A stretch of 64,000 nt of DNA from Rhizophagus irregularis (Eukaryota; Glomeromycota; Glomeromycetes; Glomerales; Glomeraceae): NCBI RefSeq assembly GCF_026210795.1, contig NC_089443.1:3224001-3288000 (forward strand). The letters are read 5' to 3'. Under the pieces are notes generated by a model, which worked only from the letters and a program-made list of their open reading frames with translations, made no database searches and was not told the DNA's origin. Below are positions 36,491 to 46,268 of the stretch, one piece after another. Position 1 is the stretch's first letter, and each line of letters opens with the position of its first letter. The position numbers were made by a program, and so were the translations under genes.

Positions 36491-37331
36491 TTAATTCTCT
36501 TTTTTATTTCCATCTTCATATATTTCTTCTTCGTCGCCATCTTCAACTGTTGTACGAAGATCTCTATTAGGATTTTGACTTCCACCAGCTTCGTCTTCAT
36601 CTTCATGAACTTTATCTTTTTTCTTTGGAACTTCCCAAGCCCAAAGTGGAATAAAGCTATCTATGAATCCAACATCTTCAAATAAGTTGGGGAATAACCA
36701 TATTCCAGGAGGAATTATAATCATTGTAATAATAAATAAGATTAGTCTTATAACTGCTAGAGCCATAAATACTCCAAAAAGACTCAAAATAGCTACAGAA
36801 AGGTACCAAACAGTATCTCTCAGTATAGGTGGCCAAAGAGGGAATAATACAGCAGCAAAAACAATCGATATTAATCCAATTCCTCCCAATATTGTCATTA
36901 ATTGTGATCCTTCATAAAACCATACGTAATATTGATCTTTTCCCCAACTTTGAGTTGATGTTACATTTAAACTTTTGTTACGTGATCCGTTCTCACTTCC
37001 GGAACGTTCGACACGCAAGAAAAAAGCGTGTCTTAGGACTTCTTGTAAAACTTCACAGGCCTCATTTTCACTAGTAACTTTTGGAACTTCCTTAAGTTTA
37101 CCATAGGATTCTTTAAGAAGAGCTTTCACTGCAGATTTGCCTAAATAAAAAAAATTAGTTTCCTAAATCCTAAAGAAAGATTACTCATCACCTTTTTTTA
37201 AAAATACCTTTAAAATAGTCGACTCTTTTCCCATTTAGAACTCCTTGTCTATTTTTTAAACCAGAACTAGAAGATCTCAAATACTTAGCAACATTTAAGA
37301 TGGGCCGAGGGGCTTCTGTCCGTTTTTCCAT
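36491..37331 (-). CDS. SEC62: ER translocation protein Sec62
   Basis: Two exons (37331-37208 and 37140-36491) encode 257 residues. The N-terminal cytosolic part has LRHAFFLRVER and GKDQYYVWFYEGSQ just before the first membrane segment; the second is WYLSVAILSLFGVFMALAVI, followed by PPGIWLFPNLFEDVGFIDSF. This is the Sec62 architecture: cytosolic N-domain, two transmembrane helices, and an acidic/basic tail (VHEDEDEAGG, then EDGDEEEIYED and a Lys-Lys end). The partners are Sec63 and the Sec61 channel, for post-translational import into the ER. The start Met is supported by the clean splice FKG/KSAVKALL. It is divergent from the proline-rich gene. Confidence 0.88.
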
Positions 37332-37879
37332 GTAATTTTTATAGCTTTTAATTTATGTCTATCGAAAGAAAGCTTTAGAAATGCACACTATTTATACAAT
37401 ATTACTTGTATCTGTAACCAATCAGACGCGGCCACATCAGAATATTTTTTCGTTGCTGACGTTGTGGCGCAACAAATAATAATGAAGATCATACGGGTAA
37501 ATAAAAATCACGACGTTTTTTTTGTACTACTTTTCGATTCTTGTATCAAGTTTTCTATGTAGTCGTTACTCGTTACTGACACTGTTTTCACCGTTAATAA
37601 AATAGAAATTATTAAATATTGTTCAGTAAAGTTAAAACTACTTGTATATTAACTTTTGAAGAAGCACGAATAATAGCTGAAAATTTTTACAATCGATGTA
37701 TATATTAGCATTAATAGTTTACAATAATCCGGTTTTTTCCGATTTTACAATTTTTATAGTACTATTTTAGACCTGCCGCACATGTTAGTTAAGATCCTTT
37801 TGCAGTTACGTAACGCGTAAGTGATAAAGGTTTTTCGACTTTAACCTCCGAAAATTTTTTACACCTGAAAAAGTAAAGT
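37332..37879. promoter_or_regulatory. Divergent promoter region, SEC62 / proline-rich gene
   Basis: A 548-base gap between divergent start codons. It includes AACCAATCAG at 37,418 (CCAAT-like), TACGTAACGCGTAAGTG (37,806-37,822), and TTTCCGATTTTAC. No TATA box stands out. It presumably serves both genes. Confidence 0.35.
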
Positions 37880-38548
37880 ATGGACAGTAAAGAACGATAT
37901 AGCCATAAAGAAGTATATGATACAACTACATCTAAAGATAATTTTCAGTTTTCTGAAACCGAAGAAACACATCATTCTATAAATAATCCTGATTTAATAG
38001 TGGGTCGATATTTAATATATGACTCAAGAACTAGGCGTTGTTATGCTAGAAATAATTCGTCGATTGAAATAACTACACCAAGAGACGGGAATCATATATC
38101 AAAAATGGTAGATGCTATTTTAGGATGCGCGTCTCCGAATTCAGTGAAAGAAGTTATTGGTCGTTCATTATTGTCGCGACCACGTATTCCATCACCTGAA
38201 CCTTCACTTATACCACCACCTCCGCCCTATCCGCCATCAGTCGTGTCCGTGTTTCCACCCAATTCTCCACCACCATATCTACTTGAGTCACCCTTAACAC
38301 CAAAAGAGCCACGGCAAGCGATGCAAGCTACACCAATCAGTACACCACGACAGCGGAATCAAAATATATTAACAGATAATAATAGTCCACCATATTCTCC
38401 GTTTCCAGATTCATATTTTGCTCAGTTTGATGTACTTAGTCCACCGGTTTCCATTTCACCAATATCCAATTCTTATTATTCGGATGACTCAGAACTTCTT
38501 TATGCCTCCGCTTATAACTCACCGACAACGCCAAGAAAAAATAAGTGA
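37880..38548 (+). CDS. Unknown proline/serine-rich protein
   Basis: A single exon of 222 codons. The N-terminal half has HHSINNPDLIVGRYLIYDSR, RRCYARN and ISKMVDAILGCASPN. The second half is Pro/Ser/Tyr-rich: IPSPEPSLIPPPPPYPPSVV, NSPPPYLLESPLTP, NNSPPYSPFPDSY and YNSPTTPRKNK. The many SP/TP and PPPY-type motifs suggest a disordered protein phosphorylated by proline-directed kinases and bound by WW or SH3 domains (PPPPYPP, PPPYLL). No family recognised. It lacks a signal peptide and membrane segments. It converges on THG1 with a 126-base gap. Confidence 0.7.
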   Translation: MDSKERYSHKEVYDTTTSKDNFQFSETEETHHSINNPDLIVGRYLIYDSRTRRCYARNNSSIEITTPRDGNHISKMVDAILGCASPNSVKEVIGRSLLSRPRIPSPEPSLIPPPPPYPPSVVSVFPPNSPPPYLLESPLTPKEPRQAMQATPISTPRQRNQNILTDNNSPPYSPFPDSYFAQFDVLSPPVSISPISNSYYSDDSELLYASAYNSPTTPRKNK

Positions 38549-38674
38549 TCCACTTGTAACAATTACTTAATGCAACTAGAACGCGTCAAAGAATAAACTT
38601 TATTACAATAAAATTTAAATGTTGAGAGAAAATGTTTTTATCTTTTTATCAACTGAAAAACTAATTATTGAAAT

Positions 38675-39890
38675 TTATGTAATAGTTATTATATTTAATT
38701 CGGGATGTTCTTTCCAAAATTTATTTTGAATTATATCTACATGCAATATCGTGACAATTTTCTTCTTTCTAATAACTTCAACGCCTTTTTGGTTAAGAGT
38801 CTTAAAATCAATCTACATATAAAAGTTTAGTAATCAGTACAATAACGTAAATTAGAATTAATCGAATTAATCACGATTTTATTACCTCTTGTTTAACTAG
38901 TACAGAGCCTTTCCGATACATTTCCGGTATATTGTTGTAATTTATATTAAACAATGAATGAAGCAATTCATTTTTATCGGAAGATAATGTGCCCTAAATT
39001 TTATTCAATAAATAAGTATTATAACTTAAAAATATAAATGTTTCAAAATTACATTACTCTCAATATGTTCTCGGCTTCAGTTTCTGTTTTTCCAGAATGA
39101 ACTAGTGCCCAAAAACAAGTATTATACAAATTATTTATATGACCTAATATAAAGAGATATGTAAGCAAATTGATTCATAACACAAACTATAAGTTTTATG
39201 AAAATGTTTACAATCTGCCTGCCGCCAACTCAAATAATCTCTTAAATTATTATCGGATGGATACTGAACTATACGACCATCAAATGATGGAGGATACTGT
39301 AATTCTTTATCAGCAAAATATGATTTCCAGAGAAATACGTAGTTGGATGTGAATAAACTAACTATTGTAGATAAAATCTTCCTATTTAAATTAGGAAATA
39401 AAATACGCGTAAAGCTTTTTTTAATTCAAGCTAAAGAAACTTAAATAACTAAAGTACATAAAATATGACTTACGCTTCTCGCCGACAATACAGATCACAT
39501 TCTTTTTTTAATACGAAACTTTTAAATAAATAAATATATGATTAGGTTTCGTATAGAATTATGTCACTTCGACACTTTCACATTTACTACCTATATTCAT
39601 CACTTTGCCCATAAGCGAGAATGATATCGTGTATTTCAGTCATTACAGTTTCAGCACATTTATTCATAAGATCTAAAGCGCGACGATCATTTGGTTTCTC
39701 AAATTGATGACGTTCCGAAAATCTAGTTTCATTAAGATAAAATTTATATTTCCAAAAACAAAATACATAATAATTTCGGGACATACTTATGAAAACCACG
39801 TCCATCTATACGGATGACAAGCCAAGTATTAGGAATTAAAGAATCATCCCTTTCAAATTGTTTGACGTATTCATATTTAGATTTTGCCAT
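38675..39890 (-). CDS. THG1: tRNA(His) guanylyltransferase
   Basis: Several GT-AG exons read continuously: [79 protein letters not shown], then [66 protein letters not shown] and a tail ending [15 protein letters not shown] and QSDEY hold the two metal-binding Asp residues. The enzyme adds the extra 5' G (-1) to tRNA-His, needed for charging in both cytosol and mitochondria. The start Met is at the conserved family start. A 5'-UTR intron (39,912-40,149) is likely. It is divergent from MDM10. Confidence 0.92.
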
Positions 39891-40277
39891 AGCTAATACC
39901 AGCTAAGACGCCTACAAATTTTAAAAAAGTAAGACACTCTTTGTCATAATAATAGTAATTAATTATAATAATAAGTAAAAGGCGATATTCAGATTCGCCT
40001 TTTTATCGTCTTCGGCCACAAACTAACTCGGTTGTCTTTAACGACAATTTAGTTCAAGAATAAATATTTGCAGTTTTGGTCTCTATTGCGATTACCAAAG
40101 ATTTCATCACTATATCACCTTAGAATAGGAAAAAGTAATACTCACTTACCTTCGATTTCCTGAAAAAAAACAGAATAAACAGTTAAACACCCGAATTATA
40201 AATATGATGACGTCATCTTCAATACAAATATAAATGTTGATTATCGGAAATTAAACTTTTTGATTTCAAAAGGGCAA
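39891..40277. promoter_or_regulatory. THG1-MDM10 divergent region with a THG1 5'-UTR intron
   Basis: 387 bases separate the two start codons. On the minus strand, AAG/GTAAGTGAG (donor at 40,149) and TTGTAG/GCG (acceptor to 39,911) would remove an intron from the THG1 leader, leaving a promoter of ~130 bases shared with MDM10. Inside it, AAAGGCGATATTCAGATTCG with CGCCTTTTT (39,977-40,003) can form a stem-loop. GATGACGTCATC at 40,206-40,217 is a perfect CRE/ATF-type palindrome. Confidence 0.5.
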
Positions 40278-41832
40278 ATGCATGATTTTATGGATTACTG
40301 CCTTCGTACATATTTCAAAACAATTGGTTGGAATGACGATAATCAATATTCTAACTTATGTTCAGCTTCACGAGGTAACATTTGTATTTTATCAAGCAGT
40401 TTCTATTTAAACGTATTTAAATTTACTTTCATTTAGCTATATTGGACTTTCAAACACCACGCGGCTTAACATTTGCAATATCTAAAATTCAATTTCCATT
40501 ACTCAAGGCCTCATATTCAATGAACATTTCACCAATACTAAATGGATCATTGGGGTATCTATTTACATCACGACCATTAAAAGTTGATCCAAGTGAACAT
40601 GTAAATTTTATAGAAATGATCGATAGATTTCATATTAATTATGTTCCGAAGAATTACCTCCATGGGAACTTTGATAATAGTGATAACTCTAAGATTAAAG
40701 GTAATTTTGGTTAATTTTATATTTAATGTATATGAATTCTGATAATATTTATCGTTCTTGTTTTTTTAGATTATTTACTTTATGGACGCTTATTTGTTCC
40801 AACTGGTCGTCTTGAAGCTATTTACTCTAGAAAATTTTCTCAATGGATGCAATGCGTCGTCACAGCTGTTAGTGATCCAAGATCAAAAGCAGCTTCACAC
40901 GTAAAGTACATTTTACAGTTATTAATCCCCACTTTTCTCAGTTTATTTAATATCAAAGAAATTGATCTGTTTTAATTACTATAGGTTACTACAGAATTAC
41001 AATATGATGTTGGACAATGGTGTACTGAATTGTCTTATACAACCGATGGAGAATTGTTCGGTGTAAGAGGATTATATAATTTTACAAATTACAATCAAGA
41101 AGAAATAAGTACGAATTCAAATAATGAAGAATCGATTGTACAGAATAAAATGAAAAAGAAAGTCAAAGATATCGAAACACCTTTAGTTGAAAGAAATGTG
41201 TTTGATGTACCATCCGAGTCTGAAGATGACGAAGAAGTAGAAGCACTGAAAGGAGAATGGTCTATTGGTGCTGAATTATATTATGGTATAAGAGAAAGAA
41301 GTGGTGGAGGTAACTCTTATCCAAAAAATAAAAAATACTTTTTATATATAAATTATTTCTAATTGAATTATTAAAAATTTTGCTAGTTTCCGCTGGGATA
41401 CGTTATCGAACACTTCCACAATTTTCATCACAGTCTCCTCTTAGCGTAACTTACTTGATTAATCCAATTATGGGTCATATGTCAGCTGCATTTGCTGCGC
41501 AAGTATCTGATGACTTAGCATTATGCCCAAGATTTGATTTTAATATGTATAGCTATGAGAGCGATTTGATAATTGGTGCTGAATGGTGGCAAAGAGAAAA
41601 AAGTGACATTGAATGCGAAAATCAATCGAATGATGATACTGTTAATAAGATGGTTTTACAAGGTGAAGTGAATGGAATTGTAAAAGCTACAGTAGGAACT
41701 TCTAGAGGTGTCACTCTTTTATGGGAAGGAAGATATGGGAAAACGTTGTTTAGTTTAGGGTTAATAGCGGATTTAACTTCTAAAATATCACCTATACGGT
41801 CAATTGGATTACAATTTCAGTACTTTTCATAA
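40278..41832 (+). CDS. MDM10: Mitochondrial outer-membrane beta-barrel Mdm10
   Basis: Five exons (40278-40374, 40437-40700, 40770-40900, 40985-41309, 41387-41832) join to 420 residues. The start MHDFMDYCLRTYFKTIGWND matches the family start. ILDFQTPRGLTFAISK, ILNGSLGYLFTS, DYLLYGRLFVPTGRLEAIYS and LSAGIRYRT-like strands follow, ending in LGLIADLTSKISPIRSIGLQ with the final QFQYFS as a barrel-closing strand (beta-signal). Mdm10 is the barrel of the ERMES ER-mitochondrion tether and of the SAM complex. An acidic loop (ESEDDEEVEAL) after ~200 residues is specific to this protein. It shares a promoter with THG1. Confidence 0.92.
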
Positions 41833-42251
41833 GAGAAATAATTGGTCAACTATTTTATTTATAACAATCCGTGATATTAATTGCTGTGATGCTGTCCCTG
41901 ATAGTGATCTTAGAGGCAAATTAATCTTTGTAAAATATAATTTATAAAAAGTAACTAAATTTTAGCTATAATACATGTGAACAAAATAAATAACAAATCA
42001 ATTAATGTGAAAATATAATGAATACGCTATATATTAGAAGAAAAATCCCTCATGCGCCATTAAAATTACTTATATATGAAACGGGCTGCATATCAAGTTC
42101 TTAATTAATTCGTGTGATACAAGTAATTTTTACATATATTTAATAAATTGGCGCGTGAACGCGTTTTATAAAATTTTTCTTTTGCTGATACATTATTTAA
42201 TTGATTAATAACAAGGAGAAGCTTTGAGCTGTTAATATATTTTTATAAAGG
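41833..42251. other. Intergenic region before the DNAJC9 gene
   Basis: About 420 bases. TATATATGAAACGG and a TTTATAAAGG directly before the start (42,241-42,250) are A/T-rich promoter-like words. No gene supported. Confidence 0.4.
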
Positions 42252-43191
42252 ATGTCAGCAGATCTTCTTTCGGATACAAGTGATCTTTATTCACTATTTT
42301 CACTTACAGAAAAAGCCACACCGGAAGAAATTAAAAAGGCATATTACAAGTTAGCACTTCAATATCACCCAGATAAACAGATTTCTTCCACAGTAGAAGA
42401 ACGAGAAAAGAAAACAAAAAAATTTCAAGCTTTAGGATTCGCCTATTCTATACTCAGTGATCCAAAAAAAAGAGAAAAGTATGACAGAACTGGAGAAACA
42501 GACGACCTACCTGGTATAGAGGACTTAGGAAAAGATGGCTGGGATGCCTTTTTCAAAGAGTTATGGTCTGGTATTGTTAACGCGAAGTCAATAGAAGAAT
42601 TTAAAGAGAAATATCAAGGTACGTTTAATATTATGAATTGGCTGGTAGATGGTGTGTTTTTAAATAATTTATGTAATTTTAGGAACTGAAGAAGAACATA
42701 AAGATCTTATCGAAGCCTACAATAACTTTAAAGGTGACATGGATAAAATCATGGCCAACGTGCCAGGTTCTAGTGCAGATGATGAGCCACGATTCCGTGA
42801 AGTTCTTAAAGATGCTATAAAATCCAAGGAAATCCGGTCGTACAAAAAGTTTATAGAAACTTCTAATTCGTCATCTATGAATAGACGTAAAAAGGAAGCA
42901 GAACGTGAAGCTAAAGAAGCTGAAGAGATGGCGAAGAAATTTGGATTAGATAAAAAATTGTTGGGAAGTAACGAAGGCGAGGAAGAGCTAAAACAAATTA
43001 TAGTTATGAAACAAAAGAAACGAATGAGCACGTTAGTTGAAAGTTTAGAAGCTAAATACGGTGGTAATGAAAGTAAGAAAGCGAAGACTACTGGCAAAGG
43101 AAAAAAGAACAAGAAAATGATAGAAGAGCCAACTGAAGAGGAATTCCAAGCAATACAAGAAAAAATCAAGGCAAAGAACAATAAGGCATAA
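42252..43191 (+). CDS. J-domain protein, DNAJC9 family
   Basis: Two exons (42252-42618, 42683-43191) encode 291 residues. The J-domain is at residues ~11-80, with HPD at 39-41 (LALQYHPDKQ) and FAYSILSDPKKREKYDRTGE. After it come WDAFFKELWSGIVNAKSIEE, FKEKYQGTEEEHKDLIEAYN, NFKGDMDKIMANVPGSSADD and EPRFREVLKDAI, the fingerprint of DNAJC9. DNAJC9 is a dual chaperone that recruits Hsp70 and binds histones H3-H4. The C-terminal half is highly charged, with EAEREAKEAEEMAKKFGLDK and a KKAKTTGKGKKNKK nuclear-signal-like stretch. A short coiled coil is likely. It converges on the SHB17-like gene with a 161-base gap. Confidence 0.87.
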
Positions 43192-43352
43192 GGTATTTTT
43201 ATATTTGTTTATTTTTTTATTTCTAATTTTTGTAATAATATATTTCCTTTCTTTAGAAATGAATTTCGATCGATAGAATTATAGAATACTTATATATGGC
43301 TAATATATTATTGCGTTTTTGATTTTTCTTCATAATAATATAATTAGAAGCG

Positions 43353-44396
43353 TTATTCGTCTGATCTTTGAAATAAATGACTCGTAACATTCCATTGTTT
43401 AATTACTGGAGTTCTCATTGATCTATCATAGCCCAATACACACAACCCCTATTATAAACAAAGTTTTAGTATCAAAACTACAAAAGTGACTTTTACTTTT
43501 ATGTTACTCACCGCGGTATCAACAATAAAATGTCTTCCAGATTCAGGTGGCATATTCAACCATCTACATGCCAAAATTCTCAATAAGTGAGAATGGGCAA
43601 CGACAAGGACGTCACCACTTGGTGAACTGGGATTGTTGTCCATATGCTTTATTAAAAAAGAAATCGAAATCTTAAATAAACAAATGTTCATAATAAGCAA
43701 AAAAAAAAGATTAAATACGATTGATTATACATCATTCTGATGTGTCATAACTTTTGCAATCATGTGATCACATCGAGTGGCTACTTGTTGAATTGTTTCT
43801 CCATTGGGGCATCCATCTCTCCTTGTAAATTTAAAAAATTCAATAAGGTACGTACGTTTAATATAACTTAAGAAGAGCATCCTTTTAATCTTACCAAATA
43901 TCCCAAAACGCATATTTAGTACTATGAATTTCATGTGTGGTGATTCCTTCATAATCACCATAATTCCATTCTGCTAAATTGGGGTCAGTGAAGGTGGGAA
44001 TTTGATCTTTCTTAGGAAGAGTAATTAATCCGAGAGTTTGCTGAGCTCTTTTACGTGGAGAAACAAGGATTAGATCGATATTTGATGGATTAGTGAAATC
44101 TGTCCGGAATGAGATGTTTAATTAAGGAAATTTGAAAAATAATGAGATTGTAGGGAATAAACATTACCTTGACATTGGTTTTCAAAAACGAAACGAGATA
44201 GATCACGAGCTTGGGTAATACCGTGAGAAGTTAATTCTACTTCTGTTGTTGAGGTGTGTTGTCCAGTTTTTGACCACTCTGTTTCACCTACCATATCAAA
44301 AATAAAAATATTAGCAAATGATTCAGTATAAATTTACTTCACTTCGACGATATTACCATGACGAACAAGATATACTACGGGAAGTCTTAAAACCAT
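43353..44396 (-). CDS. Histidine phosphatase, SHB17-like
   Basis: Several exons read MVLRLPVVYLVRHG/ETEWSKTGQHTSTT, ELTSHGITQARDLSRFVF, NIDLILVSPRKRAQQTLGL, DPNLAEWNYGDYEGITTHEI, then RDGCPNGETIQQVATRCDHM, GDVLVVAHSHLLRILACRWL, ending SHLFQRSDE. RHG carries the phosphorylated His; SPRKRAQQT, EWNYGDYEG and AHSH complete the active site. ETEWSKTGQ and RDGCPNGETTQQ-like phrases are close to yeast Shb17, the sedoheptulose-1,7-bisphosphatase that feeds ribose synthesis. A general phosphoglycerate-mutase-like phosphatase is the alternative. It is divergent from the release factor gene with 234 bases between. Confidence 0.8.
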
Positions 44397-44630
44397 AATC
44401 GATAATTGATGATAGGAAATCGACCTAACGAACGTTTATATATCATAGAACATCAAGTCGATCTCACCTAATTTGACGTTTAGGTGTATTATTAATCTGT
44501 CCAACACAGTTTGCTGACATATTTCCCGTTATCTAATGATTAATAATACCCATTTTTGTCTGAGCTATTCAATTTAACAAACCCAGTTTTTAATCAACAA
44601 ATCAGTGTCATAACTTATCTTTTAAAAATC

Positions 44631-46259
44631 ATGAATTTATCATTTGTACAAAACTATTATATAAAGTCTGCTTTGTTTTCATTAGCTTTTCATTATCGAT
44701 TTTATAAAAGATTCCCCTCTATAAAAGTCAATGGTATAAGGGATATAATGGATGGCGTGAATAAAAATTTGGAATTTTTAAACCGCTCTAAAGATTGGAA
44801 AGTAATTAAAAATGAATCGCAAAAATTACAAAACGAATTACAGGTACAATAAGTTACTTTAAAAGAGTATATCTTTTTTAGATAGAGAAGATTAATTTTA
44901 TATTTTAAAGTAAGTCAGAAACCTTATGGAAAAACTCGTCTATGGCTATAATTTTGCAGAAAAAATTCTCTATATTAAACGATCAAATTAAAAAATATGA
45001 ACGATTAAATGAGAGAATTAAAGATGTCAATGAATTAGCGGGTGGGTTTTTTCAATATACTTTTTGAGTTTTGTTGAAAACGTACGTAAAAAATAAACAT
45101 TTTTGATTGTTTAGAATTGGCTAACGAAGAAAATGATTTGGATTTAATGAATACGGTGGTAAATGATGTAAAACTTCTAGAAAAAGAGTTAAAGACTTTT
45201 ACATCAACCTCGCTAATGTATGTAGTAATTATTTGTTAATTAATTAAATTTATTAACCTTTTGTTTGAAAAGGGTTGAAGAAGAGGATCAAAACGGATGC
45301 ATAATACAAATTATACCTGGAGCTGGTGGAGCCGAAAGTTGTGATTGGTCCAATATATTACTAAAGATGTATGAAAAGTGGGGTATTAAAAATGAATATC
45401 AAGTTAAATTAATGGATTATGTTAAAGGAGAAACCTCTGGATGTAAATTAGCAACTTTAAAAATTGATGGAAAATACGCTTATGGATGGTGTAAGCATGA
45501 ATCTGGAATTCATAGATTAGTTAGGATATCTCCTTTTGACTCTCAGAATAGAAGACATACATCATTTGCTTCCGTTACTGTGTTTCCGAATGTTAATGAA
45601 GACGATAACTCTGATAGAGTAAATATTATAATTCCTAGTTCTGATTTGAAGATTGAAGCATTTCGTTCAAGTGGACCTGGCGGACAACACGTTAATGTTA
45701 CTGAAAGTGCTATTCGAATTACTCATATCCCAACTAAAATTGTTGTACAATGTCAATTTGGGAGATCTCAGCACACAAACAAAGCCTTAGCTATGACGAT
45801 GCTTAAAGCTAAATTGTATGATAAAGCTATAAAAGAAAAGTAAGAGATATAATAAAAAATTTACTATTTTAACCTAAAACAGTAAATTTATTAAATTTTA
45901 ATTTATAATTATAGACGAGATGCCAAACAAGAACAATATTCAGGCTTACCCAAGAATTCTTGGGGATCGCAAATTAGATCTTATTTCTTATATCCTCATC
46001 AGGTTTTTTTTTTTTTAAAAAAAAAAAAATGTCTTTGTAAAATACTATTTTTTTTAATTAGCTTATTAAAGATGGCAGAACTGGACTTGAAACTAATAAA
46101 GTCGACGCAGTATTAAATGAGGGCGAATTAAATGAGTAAATAAGTTTAAATTTTTTTAAAATGTATAAGATTCTTATTAAATTTTCTTATTAAACTCTTA
46201 GATTTATGGAAGCATCATTAATCTATTACAACAAAAAAACCAATGACTTATTTATATAA
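44631..46259 (+). CDS. Mitochondrial class I peptide release factor, RF2 type
   Basis: Seven or so exons; the first is 44631-44843. The N-terminus [20 protein letters not shown] then HYRFYKRFP is basic and hydrophobic, fitting a mitochondrial presequence. The body has [53 protein letters not shown] and [18 protein letters not shown], with GGQ for peptidyl-tRNA hydrolysis, then [16 protein letters not shown] and [12 protein letters not shown]. The codon-recognition tripeptide is SPF, diagnostic of RF2 (UAA/UGA), rather than the PxT of RF1 (UAA/UAG). It is tail to tail with ZW10, with only nine bases between stops. Confidence 0.85.
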
Positions 46260-46268
46260 TAATAGCGG

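Noticed and set aside
39170-39352. 60-codon plus-strand frame
   Set aside because: It is antisense to THG1 exons encoding FDGRIVQYP and LSWRQADC.
42717-43181. 154-codon antisense frame in DNAJC9 exon 2
   Set aside because: It mirrors the highly charged DNAJC9 C-terminus; Ser/Phe/Leu composition is that of antisense Lys/Glu codons.
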